Shown here: positions 1 to 8,385 of the stretch, one piece after another | Numbering within the stretch: the stretch's first letter is position 1 | Layout of the letters: every line of letters begins with the position of its first letter | Assembly: GCA_964548955.1 (NCBI GenBank) | Contig: CAZJTP010000023.1 | Coordinates: 1-30,706, forward strand | DNA from: GCA-020344555 sp964548955 | GTDB lineage: Bacteria > Planctomycetota > Phycisphaerae > UBA1845 | Reading direction: 5' to 3' | Length of the DNA stretch: 30,706 bases | Program-made: the position numbers and the translations under genes | Notes under the pieces: generated by a model | The model's input: only the letters and a program-made list of their open reading frames with translations | What the model was told of the DNA's origin: nothing | Database searches by the model: none

Positions 1-455
1 GATTCCGGCCGGCGGCCCGGCCACGAGGGCGTTGTTCGTGGAACCGCTCCGCCCGATCGTCCTCGCTGAGATAGGCGGCGCGAATCCGTAGGATCGCTTC
101 GGCACCGCCTTGGCGTCGCCGCGATACGCTGCGGTGACAGCGGCATACAAATGCACCAATAGATGCAGGAAGTCGAGCCCTGCACCCATCCGGGAAAGTG
201 CATCTCCGCCAATGATCTTGATCCAGTTGCCGCCATCGCCTATCGATCGCCTTCTTGGACGCCTCATAGAATCCTCGCCGGGTCGCTTCCGCAGATACCA
301 TCCAACCAAAAGGCTCGGTGGGCTCTAGGATCGCCACAGCCGTGCGCACCAAGCGAACCGGGCGATCGATGGCAGCTTCCTCTTCCACCAGCAACGGTGG
401 CGCGGGTAGTTCCGACTTCGCTTGACGACTTTCGCTCTTGGTAAAACCTCAACAC
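1..455 (-). pseudogene. Decayed transposase fragment (ISKra4-like style), cut by window edge
   Basis: No single frame is open, but the minus strand read in successive frames gives a recognisable transposase core. One frame (about 410 down to 245) contains RLVRTAVAILEPTEPFGWMV followed by SAEATRRGFYEASKKAI. After a frameshift near 235-250 the next frame continues IGDGGNWIKIIGGDALSR, then LDFLHLLVHLYAAVTAAYRG. This order (VRT.VA, EA..RGF..A.KA, GDG..WI, a LDF-H segment) is what I recall from ISKra4-like transposases that are common in Planctomycetes. A second frameshift appears near 110-125. The left end lies outside the window and no terminal inverted repeat is visible. The family name is from memory and should be treated as tentative; the decayed state is clear from the frame changes. 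Confidence 0.45.
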
Positions 456-790
456 GACTGATTCCCTCGGTCACATCGGGGACGTATTCTCCAGGTCCAG
501 CCGTGACGATCTTCTCCAGATGCCGTTTTCATCCGGAAATGATTGACCAGTTGAGGCAGAAACCATCACTGAAACTCTGTAATGATTATACACTCTCATA
601 AGGCTCGCTTGTTTGGGGTATAGATCAAACTCGGTTTTTGTGTAGCATGCGTTGTGGCCGATGATTTTCCTGGATAGACGCAAGAGGATAAAGGCATGAG
701 GCCGTATTTGATGGACCTTTGGGAGTGGGTCGTGGCGGAATACGGACGAGCAATTGTCAGGTGAGTCAATGACCCGCCATTCCTGTTGAC
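456..790. other. Intergenic region upstream of xdhC
   Basis: No convincing gene. It is AT-richer than its surroundings around 580-660. A 22-codon plus-strand ORF (696-764, starting MRPYLMDLWEWVVAEYGRAI) follows a good Shine-Dalgarno AAGAGGA at 682-688 and ends 26 bases before xdhC. It could be a leader peptide or chance. A long minus-strand ORF across 471-809 has no recognisable features and overlaps the xdhC start, so I do not call it. Confidence 0.35.
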
Positions 791-1780
791 ATGAGTGATC
801 CGACGACAACGCTTGATACGATTGTTCGAGAAGTCGACGCCGGGCGGCGGGTGGCGTTTTGTGTCATCATCGCGACACGGGGGTCGACGCCTCAGGTACC
901 CGGGGCGATGGCATGTGTGAGCGAAAAGGGCGAGATCATTGGCACCGTCGGCGGTGGGATGACGGAGGCTGATGTCACGCGGCAGGCAAAACAGTTATTG
1001 ATCACAGCGCCTCAAGCAGCGGGTGGTAACCGCCCTACCGGCAATCTCGGCGGTGTATTTACCTTTGGTTTGGACCACGACAGCAGCGGCGAAACGGGGC
1101 CGATCTGCGGCGGCCGGATGGACGTTGCCATCGCCGTGCTATCAGGGCAGGATCAGATTCATCCACTCCGCGAGGCACTCGATCAGCTTCGCACCGGGCA
1201 CCCGGCTACGATCCCGATTCGGGTCGCGACGTTGAACGGCCCGGTGGAGTATCGCCTTAACCTCGAGTCCGCGCCGAAGCTGGTCATCGCCGGGGCCGGG
1301 CATGTCGGTCGCGCATTGGCTGCCGTCATGCCACCGCTTGGTTTTCACGTCAGCGTGATCGACGACCGCAGCAACTTCGTCAACGCCGAGCGTTTTCCTA
1401 CGCCGGTCAACCCGGTCATTGGTGACATTACCAAGACGCTTGCTGACTGGCAGATCGATGCTAGCACCTACGTTGTCATCGTGACGCGCGGCCACCAGTA
1501 CGACGAACAGGCTCTCGGCGCCGTTCTCGACTCGCCGGCCAAGTACATCGGCATGATTGGGAGTCACCGGAAGATCAAGACCGTTTTCGTCAATCTGAGA
1601 CAAAGCGGCGCTACCCAACAGCAGCTCGACCGCGTTCATACGCCGATCGGATTGGCCATCAAGGCTGTGACGCCTGAGGAGATCGCAGTGAGCATCGCAG
1701 CCGAGATGATATCGATTCGCCGAGCGGAACATCGCAAACCCGTCGAAGGACCGATTGCTGTGGGCAATGACGAGACATGA
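791..1780 (+). CDS. XdhC/CoxI family protein (molybdenum hydroxylase maturation)
   Basis: 329-aa protein with both halves of the XdhC family. The N-terminal XdhC/CoxI domain (about residues 10-75) contains RGSTPQ and GTVGGGMTEAD, followed by GPICGGRMDV with the family cysteine at 106. The C-terminal Rossmann domain starts at about 163 with LVIAGAGHVGRALAAV and continues with VTRGHQYDE (232-240) and YIGMIGSHRK (252-261). In characterised systems XdhC binds molybdenum cofactor, promotes its sulfuration and hands it to xanthine dehydrogenase-type enzymes in the cytoplasm. No molybdenum hydroxylase subunit is in this window, so the client enzyme is unknown. ATG at 791 has only a poor ribosome binding site, but the next ATG would cut into the domain. 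RDD protein follows after 43 bases. Confidence 0.88.
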   Translation: MSDPTTTLDTIVREVDAGRRVAFCVIIATRGSTPQVPGAMACVSEKGEIIGTVGGGMTEADVTRQAKQLLITAPQAAGGNRPTGNLGGVFTFGLDHDSSGETGPICGGRMDVAIAVLSGQDQIHPLREALDQLRTGHPATIPIRVATLNGPVEYRLNLESAPKLVIAGAGHVGRALAAVMPPLGFHVSVIDDRSNFVNAERFPTPVNPVIGDITKTLADWQIDASTYVVIVTRGHQYDEQALGAVLDSPAKYIGMIGSHRKIKTVFVNLRQSGATQQQLDRVHTPIGLAIKAVTPEEIAVSIAAEMISIRRAEHRKPVEGPIAVGNDET

Positions 1781-1823
1781 CACGTCACGTATTGGTATGG
1801 CGGTGAACACCGGAGGTCATGGG

Positions 1824-2267
1824 ATGCCTGACACCCGTTACGCCGGTCTTTGGCCTCGCTTCTTGGCGCTTGTCCTTGACACCGTGTTGTTTTGCGTATT
1901 CTTCTTCCCGATTACTCGAATTGTGAAAGGCGTCTGGCTGATGAGCGCCGCCGATCATCGCTGGGTCTACGGCTGGTTTATCACGGATCCGCTGTGTCTT
2001 ATGTTTCTGGGCATCATCTGCGTTTACTTCGTCCTTCTCGAGGGCTGGGTGGGATTCACGCTGGGTAAGTGGCTGTTTGGCCTGCGCATCGTAGGGCTGG
2101 ACGGCAGCAGACCCAGCTTGACCAAAAGCCTCGTGAGGAACGTTCTGCGTGCGGTCGATGCGTTGCCTGCCGTGAACATACTTGGAGTTGTCCTCATTGT
2201 ATGTTCGGCTGAAAGGGCACGCTTCGGCGACCGCGTCGCCGGAACCAGGGTCATCCACGCCCGGTGA
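1824..2267 (+). CDS. RDD family integral membrane protein
   Basis: 147-aa protein with the RDD fold. RYAGLWPRFLALVLDTVLF at the N terminus carries the family Arg and Asp in the first helix. A second hydrophobic segment (LCLMFLGIICVYFVLLEGWV) leads to the characteristic FTLGKWLFGLRIVGLDG. Near the end are RNVLRAVDALP and RFGDRVAGTRVI, both typical. Three hydrophobic segments are expected in the inner membrane; transport or stress roles have been proposed for some members, but this one has no assigned substrate. The start at 1824 is chosen because GGAGGT sits at 1812-1817 with six bases of spacing; earlier in-frame starts overlap the end of xdhC. It probably shares a transcript with xdhC. Confidence 0.82.
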   Translation: MPDTRYAGLWPRFLALVLDTVLFCVFFFPITRIVKGVWLMSAADHRWVYGWFITDPLCLMFLGIICVYFVLLEGWVGFTLGKWLFGLRIVGLDGSRPSLTKSLVRNVLRAVDALPAVNILGVVLIVCSAERARFGDRVAGTRVIHAR

Positions 2268-2384
2268 AGCCGCGCATTCACCACGCAAGGTCTGCTGTGC
2301 GGACCGTTTCTTTTCGAGTACCATGACACGTTGTCACAAGGGGTGGTCCGCACGGCGGATCCTACGAACGTTGGAGATTTGTTG

Positions 2385-3644
2385 ATGGCTGAGGCGAACA
2401 AACCCGAGATCAAGAAGATTGCAGCGGCCAAGACGATGCGAAAGCTGATGGCCGACCACTTCTATGAGCTGGATCGGGCCGCGAAGGACAGATACCCGAA
2501 GGTGGCCTGGTGCACAAGCGTCGGGCCGGCTGAGCTTCTGCGAGCGATGGGCTTTTTGGTCTACTTCCCGGAAAACCACGGGGCCATGCTCGGTGCCACA
2601 CGCATGGCATCCGAGACCATCCCCGCCGCCAACGCCATCGGTTACTCACCGGATATCTGCTCATATCTGACCAGCGACATCGGCGCTTTTCTACAAGACC
2701 GCACTCCGCTCAGCGACGCCTACAAGGGCATCACAGCCATCCCCAAGCCCGACGTACTGGTCTATAACACCAACCAATGCCGCGAGGTACTGGACTGGTT
2801 CTCCTGGTACGGAACGCATTGGTCCAAGCCGGTCATCGGCATCGAGTGCTACCGCGGTGTCAGCGAGGTGACGGACGTGCATGTGGAGGGCATCGCAGGT
2901 CAGATCGAAGCGATGGTGCCCACGCTCGAAGATGTCAGCGGTGAGAAGTTCGACATCGATCGGCTGCGTGAGGCCGTGCGGCTATCGCGTCAGTGCTCGA
3001 ACCTTTGGAAGGAAGTACTGGAGACAGCCGCCACTACGCCGTCACCGCTGACGTTTTTCGACAGCACGATCCACATGGCCCCTGCGGTGGTGATGCGCGG
3101 GACGCAACTGGCAATCGACTATTACAACGAGTTGATCCCGGAGTTGAAAACCCGCATTGCCGACAAAGTGGCGGCCGTCGAGGGCGAGCGACTCCGGCTG
3201 TACTGGGAAGGCATGCCGATCTGGGGTCGTTTGCGCGACCTGGCCACGTTGTTTCTGGAACTGCGGACCTGCATGGTGGCCAGCACCTATGCAAATTCGT
3301 GGATATTCACCGCGCTTGATGGCGATGACCCGTTCAGGTCGATGGCCAGAGCGTACACCGAACTGTTCATCGTGCGGTCAGACCCGTGCAAGGAGAAGTA
3401 TCTCGAGGAGATGATCGACACGTTCGGCGTCGACGGCATCGTGTTCCACGATTCCAAAACCTGCCCGAGCAACACGAACTGCCGCTACGGCATGGCCCAG
3501 CGGCTCCAGGAACGGCTCGGCATACCGTCGATCACGATTGCGGGCGACTTAAACGACCTTCGATGCTACTCGGACGAGCAAGCGAAAACACAGATTGAGG
3601 CGTTCGTTGAGCAACTCGCCGGGCGGGTTGGAGCGCCTAGCTAA
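2385..3644 (+). CDS. 2-hydroxyacyl-CoA dehydratase D-component (HGD-D) family protein
   Basis: 419-aa member of the HgdB/BcrC/BadD family, [Fe-S] proteins that carry out difficult reductions after electron injection by an ATP-dependent activase. The N terminus has AWCTSVGPAELLRAMGF then PENHGA and DICSYLTSDIGAF; the C terminus has the family block HDSKTCPSNTNCRYGMAQRL, GIPSITIAGDLNDLR and the tail TQIEAFVEQL. Ten cysteines are at 43, 92, 132, 155, 204, 296, 335, 360, 366 and 394; 43, 92 and 360 fall in the conserved blocks. ATG 2385 has GGAG eight bases upstream and is preferred over an in-frame TTG at 2331. The activase gene follows after 92 bases. No second HGD-D subunit is nearby, unlike in the classical heterodimers, which makes a YjiM/double-cubane-cluster type of protein plausible. 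The substrate is not known. Confidence 0.85.
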   Translation: MAEANKPEIKKIAAAKTMRKLMADHFYELDRAAKDRYPKVAWCTSVGPAELLRAMGFLVYFPENHGAMLGATRMASETIPAANAIGYSPDICSYLTSDIGAFLQDRTPLSDAYKGITAIPKPDVLVYNTNQCREVLDWFSWYGTHWSKPVIGIECYRGVSEVTDVHVEGIAGQIEAMVPTLEDVSGEKFDIDRLREAVRLSRQCSNLWKEVLETAATTPSPLTFFDSTIHMAPAVVMRGTQLAIDYYNELIPELKTRIADKVAAVEGERLRLYWEGMPIWGRLRDLATLFLELRTCMVASTYANSWIFTALDGDDPFRSMARAYTELFIVRSDPCKEKYLEEMIDTFGVDGIVFHDSKTCPSNTNCRYGMAQRLQERLGIPSITIAGDLNDLRCYSDEQAKTQIEAFVEQLAGRVGAPS

Positions 3645-3700
3645 TCCGAGCCCCAAGCGCCAGCGCGGGGACAAAGAACCCGTCGCTCGCGCTTAGGTTC
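3644..3700. repeat. Inverted pair of a small intergenic hairpin repeat
   Basis: Two copies of a short GC-rich unit face each other between the HGD-D and activase genes. Copy one starts right at the HGD-D stop (3644) and contains CCCCAAGCGCCAGCGCGGGG (3651-3670), which folds as CCCC/GGGG plus GCGC/GCGC. Copy two is on the opposite strand at 3679-3697; its reverse complement CCTAAGCGCGAGCGACGGG matches copy one at most positions. It is flanked by GAACC (3676-3680) and GGTTC (3696-3700), giving a second hairpin. A third copy is at 4538-4565. No T-tract follows, so an intrinsic terminator is not evident. Confidence 0.55.
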
Positions 3701-3736
3701 TGATCAATCTGGCACGCTCGCGAAAGAGGACTTCAG

Positions 3737-4516
3737 TTGCCATCAATGTCTAATCGCTGGTCATTAGGTTTGGACATCGGAGCGTCAGCCACCAAGGCCG
3801 TCTTGCTGGACGGCGGTTTGGTGCGGGCACGGTCGCTGCGAAAGTCGGGAGCGGATTTCGCCGGAGCCGCTAAGGCATGCTTCGACGAAATAGTTACCGT
3901 GACCGGCCTTAATGTTGCGGACATCAAACACGTCGTAACCACCGGCTACGGACGGCGCAGCGTGGACTTCGCCGCCTCGACCGTAACCGAGATTACCTGC
4001 CACGCCCGTGGATCCTACGCATGCTTCCCCCATGCGATCACGATTGTCGACATCGGAGGGCAGGACAACAAGGTCATCGTAATTGAAGACAGCGGCGATC
4101 GCCGAAACTTCAAGATGAACCGCAAGTGCGCCGCCGGCACGGGAGCTTTTCTCGAAGAGATCGCCAATTCCCTGGACACACCGTTATCCGCGTTGAACGA
4201 CCTGGCCAGTCAAGCCACCGGCAACGTCGAGCTGGGTTCCTTCTGCACCGTCTTTGCCAAGACTGAGTTGTTGAAACTGATTGCCGATGGCACGCCGCTG
4301 CCCGAGATCGTCAAAGCCGCGTTCCGCTCGGTTGTCAAGCGCATCCTGGAGATGGACCCGCTCGTCGGGGACGTGGTAATGACCGGCGGCGTGGTGGCAC
4401 ATAATCCGATCATCGTTGAACTGCTTTGTGATGCTCTTGGCCGGGAAGTCCTCGTCCCCGATCACCCCCAATACACCGGTGCCCTCGGCGCAGCCTTGAT
4501 CGCCGGGGAGATGTGA
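3737..4516 (+). CDS. Acyl-CoA dehydratase activase (HgdC/BcrD/YjiL type ATPase)
   Basis: 259-aa ATPase of the ASKHA (actin-like) fold that drives electrons into HGD-D proteins. Visible motifs are LGLDIGASATKAVLLDGG (phosphate 1, residues 10-27), ITIVDIGGQDNKVI (phosphate 2, 101-114), NRKCAAGTGAFLEEIA (Cys131) and VELGSFCTVFAKTELLK (Cys170), and VVMTGGVVAHNP (adenosine region). In the characterised homodimeric activators the two cysteines of each subunit bind one shared [4Fe-4S] cluster; both are kept. TTG 3737 is chosen because AGAGGA at 3725-3730 is correctly spaced; ATG 3746 is the alternative and costs only three residues. It directly follows the HGD-D gene and presumably reduces that protein. 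Confidence 0.88.
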   Translation: MPSMSNRWSLGLDIGASATKAVLLDGGLVRARSLRKSGADFAGAAKACFDEIVTVTGLNVADIKHVVTTGYGRRSVDFAASTVTEITCHARGSYACFPHAITIVDIGGQDNKVIVIEDSGDRRNFKMNRKCAAGTGAFLEEIANSLDTPLSALNDLASQATGNVELGSFCTVFAKTELLKLIADGTPLPEIVKAAFRSVVKRILEMDPLVGDVVMTGGVVAHNPIIVELLCDALGREVLVPDHPQYTGALGAALIAGEM

Positions 4517-4537
4517 CACTCGGACCACGACCGGGAT

Positions 4538-4565
4538 ATCCGAGCCCCGAGCGCAAGTGAGTGGG
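4538..4565 (+). repeat. Third copy of the intergenic hairpin repeat
   Basis: ATCCGAGCCCCGAGCGCAAG and the bases up to 4565 match the copy at 3644-3670 (identical for the first 11 bases, then variant). It lies between the convergent activase and queC genes. The stem is weaker here, with G-T pairs. It may serve as a transcript-end structure or be a dispersed mobile repeat. Confidence 0.5.
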
Positions 4566-4600
4566 CTGCCGTGCCGGAGCATGCTGGCTCGGGATACGTC

Positions 4601-5308
4601 CTATATTCCACTCGTCGCATACCGCGTCGGATCGGGGATCCCCGCTTGTTCAAAGCCCTGTTTGCGAAACAGGCAGCTATCGCACAGGCCGCAGGCCAGT
4701 CCGTCCGGCGTCGGGTCGTAGCAACTATGGGTCAACGCGAAATCAATGCCAAGCCGATGACCCTCTCGAATGATGTCAGCCTTTGACATCTCCATAAGCG
4801 GGGCGTGAATCGCAAACCTTGTGCCTTCCACGCCGGCTTTGGTGGCCACGTTAGCGAGCTGCTCGAAGGTCTCGACGAACTCGGGCCGACAGTCCGGGTA
4901 ACCCGAATAATCCACGGCGTTGACACCGAAGAATATGTCGCATGCGCCGATCGTCTCGGCATGCGCAAGAGCCAGTGCCAAAAAGATCGTGTTCCGCGCG
5001 GGGACGTACGTGACCGGAATGCCGCCGCCGATCCGCAAAACGTCGGCGGACTTGGGAACGTCGATCGAGTCGGTCAGCGCCGATCCACCGAATGTGCGCA
5101 GGTCGATCGTTTGGAATACGTGTCGCGTGATCCGCAGAGCCTTGGCAACCCGTGCAGCCGCCTCCGCCTCGATCGCATGGCGTTGGCCGTAACGGATCGT
5201 CAGCGCATGGACGTCGAACCCCCGTTCCTTTGCGACGGCGGCTGTCGTGGTGGAGTCGATACCACCCGAGAGAAGTATGACCGCTTTTTGCTGCTGATTG
5301 GTCACCAT
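4601..5308 (-). CDS. queC: 7-cyano-7-deazaguanine synthase QueC
   Basis: 235-aa protein of normal family length. It converts 7-carboxy-7-deazaguanine to preQ0 with ATP and ammonia, a cytoplasmic step of queuosine biosynthesis. The PP-loop SGGIDSTTTA is at residues 14-23. Other family landmarks are RYGQRHAIE (39-47), YVPARNTIFLALALAHAE (101-118), FFGVNAVDYSGYPDCRPEF (126-144) and a C-terminal zinc site with cysteines 196, 206, 209 and 212 in THSCYDP and GLACGLCDSC. No other queuosine gene is in the window, and I see no preQ1 riboswitch in the 300 bases upstream. The gene is convergent with the activase. Confidence 0.95.
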   Translation of the reverse strand: MVTNQQQKAVILLSGGIDSTTTAAVAKERGFDVHALTIRYGQRHAIEAEAAARVAKALRITRHVFQTIDLRTFGGSALTDSIDVPKSADVLRIGGGIPVTYVPARNTIFLALALAHAETIGACDIFFGVNAVDYSGYPDCRPEFVETFEQLANVATKAGVEGTRFAIHAPLMEMSKADIIREGHRLGIDFALTHSCYDPTPDGLACGLCDSCLFRKQGFEQAGIPDPTRYATSGI

Positions 5309-5640
5309 GCTCGTTCCCGGTGATCGTCAAACACGCCGGCGGCGAGCACCGGCGATCACATGCCAATGACGCCACCTGGGCGGCGTTCGGATCCCGCATC
5401 ACATTCACCACTCCTAGGGAACCCTATCGCCTTGTGGGGCTTACGTCCAAGAGCAGGCGGATCAGCGGGTACCACCGGGCACGGGAATCGGTGGCCTCAA
5501 TGTCCCCCAACGATTAGGATCATCGTGGTACGAAATGGATTCGCAGTCGCTTCCGGTTGAGAAATGTCCCATAATATCCGCCCAACCGGGACGGATGCGA
5601 TCGGATCGAGCGATGGATCGCGGCGGAGGCTTTGGCGGTA
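5309..5640. other. Divergent intergenic region between queC and the UbiA gene
   Basis: Several overlapping ORFs cross this stretch on both strands but none has a recognisable domain, good start signal or consistent composition. It should hold the promoters of both divergent genes. I could not pick a convincing sigma-70 pair. Confidence 0.4.
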
Positions 5641-6612
5641 GTGGAGAGCGCGGACAACATCTCGTCATCGACGGCGACACCAGCGGCGCCGCGCGATTAC
5701 GTCGAGCTGCTTCGACCAACGCAGTGGGTCAAAAACGTCGTCGTGTTCGCCGGACCCGCCGCGGGCCTGAAGCTGTCTTCAGCCGAGTCGTTTCTGCAGG
5801 CCCTGGGCGCCTTCATTGCCTTTTGTCTCGTCGCAAGCGCCACGTATGCGATCAACGACGTTCTGGATCGCAAGGCCGACGCCAGTCATCCGACCAAGCG
5901 AGTCCGCCCAGTCGCCCGTGGGGCCATCCGAACACCGGTCGCGATTGGCATCGCCTGCTTGTTGGTGATCGCAGCCGCAATCGGGAGCACGCTGCTGTTG
6001 AACGATCAGGTTACCGCCGTCCTTGCAGCGTACTTCGTGATGACACTCGTGTACTCGGCGGCGCTCAAGAGAAGGATCATCCTTGACGTGATCGTTGTGG
6101 CTGTTGGATTCGTGCTGCGTGCCTGGGCCGGCTCGCTGGCGGTAGGCGTCGTAACTTCCGAATGGCTCGTGGCGTGCGTATTTACGCTCTGCCTATTCAT
6201 GGGTTTCGGGAAGCGGCGGTGTGAGCTCGTTATGATTGACGACATTAGCAACGCCGGCCAGCACCGCCGAACGCTCCTGCGCTACACACCCGACCTTCTG
6301 AACCACCTGATCACGGTGTCAGCCGGGATCGCCGTAATCACGTTTCTCCTTTACACGATGGATACCGGCGGGCATCCCGCTCCGTTCCACAAGGAATACT
6401 TGTTCTTTACGCTGCCGCTTGTCGTATACGGCATCTTCCGGTTTGCGATGCTCACGGAACTGGGCGTTTACGCCGGGCCCACCGAGATTGTTCTGCGCGA
6501 CAGGCCGTTGCTTGCAGCGGTCCTGCTGTGGGCCGTCTGCGCACTGGCCATTGCATACGAGTTCTGGCCGTTCGGCTCAGACGCCCTTAGCGGTCTTGTA
6601 GGAGATGGATGA
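5641..6612 (+). CDS. UbiA-family prenyltransferase, DPPR-synthase-like
   Basis: About 323 aa and rich in membrane helices (eight or nine hydrophobic stretches). LLRPTQWVKNVVVFAG near the N terminus and ATYAINDVLDRKADASHP with the NDxxDxxxD metal-binding motif are followed by RVRPVARGAI. The second motif YSAALKRRIILDVIVVAVGF then LRAWAG is also present. This pattern is closest to the decaprenyl-phosphate phosphoribosyltransferase branch (mycobacterial Rv3806c-like), which joins a polyprenyl phosphate and PRPP in the membrane, rather than quinone or haem prenyltransferases. No arabinose-donor pathway partner lies next to it, so the exact substrate is inferred. GGAGG at 5625-5629 favours GTG 5641 over TTG 5632, which differs by three residues. 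Confidence 0.82.
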   Translation: MESADNISSSTATPAAPRDYVELLRPTQWVKNVVVFAGPAAGLKLSSAESFLQALGAFIAFCLVASATYAINDVLDRKADASHPTKRVRPVARGAIRTPVAIGIACLLVIAAAIGSTLLLNDQVTAVLAAYFVMTLVYSAALKRRIILDVIVVAVGFVLRAWAGSLAVGVVTSEWLVACVFTLCLFMGFGKRRCELVMIDDISNAGQHRRTLLRYTPDLLNHLITVSAGIAVITFLLYTMDTGGHPAPFHKEYLFFTLPLVVYGIFRFAMLTELGVYAGPTEIVLRDRPLLAAVLLWAVCALAIAYEFWPFGSDALSGLVGDG

Positions 6613-6784
6613 TCGCCGCGCGGATGTGTACGATTTAGAGGAGTCTGTGTTTCCGAGCAGCGATCCGCGGGCTTTAGCGCGCGGACTTGTCCGTATCAAC
6701 GCGACTACAATGACTACAACACCGCTACACGGAAGCGAGACTCGCTGTAGCATGACGCATCCGATGGGCAGGTGAAGGTCGAAT

Positions 6785-8065
6785 ATGGCTAATTCTAAGG
6801 TCGCCGTTGTTCGTACGTCCCCCGAAACCGTGCTTGCGGACTATCACCGGGTGATGAACCTAGCCGGTTACCGGGATGTCATCGCAAAAGAGGCCGATAC
6901 CGCGCTCAAGGTGAATATCAGTTGGCACTTCTTCTATCCGGGGTGCTCAACGACGCCATGGCAGTTGGAGGGTGTCATCCGGGCGATGAAACGCGACGGA
7001 TACGACCCGAGTCTGATCCACGCCTGTCATAACCGAACCGTCGTGATCGATGCGAGGCTCGGCGAGCGTGAGAATAAGCAACTGCCCGTGGTGGAGAACC
7101 ACGGTCTGCGTAATATCCACCTTTACGACCCCGACGTGGAGTGGATATCGATTCGGGACGCCGTCGGCGATCTTGTCGATGAGCTTCTCTGTCTGGGTGA
7201 CGTCTACCCGAAGGGCTTTAGCATCCCCAAACGCTTCATCGGTGAGAACATAATCCATCTGCCGACGGTCAAGACGCACGTGTTCACCACGATGACCGGA
7301 GCGATGAAGAACGCCTTCGGCGGATTGCTCAATGAGCATCGCCACTGGACCCATCCGGTCATCCACGACACGCTCGTCGACCTCCTTATGATCCAAAAGA
7401 AGATCCATCGCGGTATCTTCGCGGTGATGGACGGCACGTTCGCCGGCGACGGTCCGGGCCCGCGATGCATGATCCCCTATGTGAAGAACGTGCTGCTCGC
7501 ATCGAGTGATCAGGTCGCGATCGATGCGATCGCAGCGAAGCTGATGGGCTTTGAGCCGCTAAGCGACGTGAGATTCATCCGACTCGCTCATGAGCGAGGA
7601 CTCGGCTGCGGCGATCCCGGCGAGATCGAGATCGTTGGCGACGAGGCCGTCGCAGCCGAAAACTGGCACTTCGTCGGTCCATTCAAACGGATGACGTTCG
7701 CCGCGAGGATGCAGCATTTGATCTACTGGGGTCGGCTCAAGAAATTCCTCGAGTGGTCGCTCAAGACCTGGCTGGCGCCATGGGCGTATATCGCCAGCAT
7801 CCTGTACCACGACACATTCTGGTATCCAATGCGAGGGCGGATCCGCGTGGAGGCTGCGATGTACAGTCGATGGGGGCGACTGTTTCACAATTGGGAGACC
7901 GCCACGCCCGATGAGACCGGCTATCCAAGTGTGGGCCGACCGCACGGCAGCCTAGTCCGCACCAGTTGGAGTGTCATCAGATTGTCCCTGAGGATCTTGT
8001 GGACCTGCCTCCGTGGGGTACGCAAGAACGCCGTTGGGAAGGAGCATACGACCTCGGCGCCGTAA
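6785..8065 (+). CDS. DUF362 domain-containing protein
   Basis: 426-aa protein. The first 290 residues follow the DUF362 layout: KVAVVRTSPET at the start, ALKVNISWHFFYPGCSTTP (40-58), IIHLPTVKTHVFTTMTGAMK (156-175) with the family lysines, NAFGGLLNEHRHWTH, and VKNVLLASSDQVAIDAIAAK then LMGFEP. Many DUF362 proteins carry a ferredoxin domain; no CxxCxxCxxxC cluster motif is visible here. The last 130 residues form an amphipathic/hydrophobic extension (HLIYWGRLKKF, WLAPWAYIASILYHD) that may sit on the membrane. AGGTGAAGG at 6770-6778 supports the start. The function of DUF362 proteins is not established. The gene follows the UbiA gene after 172 bases. Confidence 0.85.
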   Translation: MANSKVAVVRTSPETVLADYHRVMNLAGYRDVIAKEADTALKVNISWHFFYPGCSTTPWQLEGVIRAMKRDGYDPSLIHACHNRTVVIDARLGERENKQLPVVENHGLRNIHLYDPDVEWISIRDAVGDLVDELLCLGDVYPKGFSIPKRFIGENIIHLPTVKTHVFTTMTGAMKNAFGGLLNEHRHWTHPVIHDTLVDLLMIQKKIHRGIFAVMDGTFAGDGPGPRCMIPYVKNVLLASSDQVAIDAIAAKLMGFEPLSDVRFIRLAHERGLGCGDPGEIEIVGDEAVAAENWHFVGPFKRMTFAARMQHLIYWGRLKKFLEWSLKTWLAPWAYIASILYHDTFWYPMRGRIRVEAAMYSRWGRLFHNWETATPDETGYPSVGRPHGSLVRTSWSVIRLSLRILWTCLRGVRKNAVGKEHTTSAP

Positions 8066-8370
8066 CGTGTGCAGCCTCGTGCCGGGAATCACAGGCCGAA
8101 ACACTACAGGCCGTTGGAACACTGTCGCCCGCCGATCGCTGCTGCCTGGTGCAGGATGAGCTTGCCGATCGCGTGCCCGTACCGGCGTACGCCCGCCGAT
8201 TCGGCTCATCCGCAGTGTCTTGGCACGGTGGATTGCCCAGGGATGGACGCCGATAGTCCGATAACTAACAGGATTTCCCCAGTATCGGGCATAAATCATG
8301 CGCTGCTGCAAGACAACCGCTTGACAAGTGCCGATAATAACTTGGCGCTACGCTATGGGTCACGCGGTCA
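8066..8370. other. Intergenic region with a possible promoter for the macro-like gene
   Basis: No supported gene. Near the right end TTGACA at 8321-8326 is a perfect -35 hexamer, but the base-pair spacing to any good -10 is wrong. GATAAT at 8333-8338 is a good -10 with only a weak -35 before it. One of them may drive the gene at 8386. Confidence 0.3.
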
Positions 8371-8385
8371 ATGGTTGAGGGAACC

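Noticed and set aside
471..809. 112-aa minus-strand ORF
   Set aside because: No start signal or domain; it covers the xdhC start and upstream regulatory region.
1142..1810. 222-aa ORF antisense to xdhC
   Set aside because: A shadow of the xdhC gene, which has clear family motifs on the plus strand.
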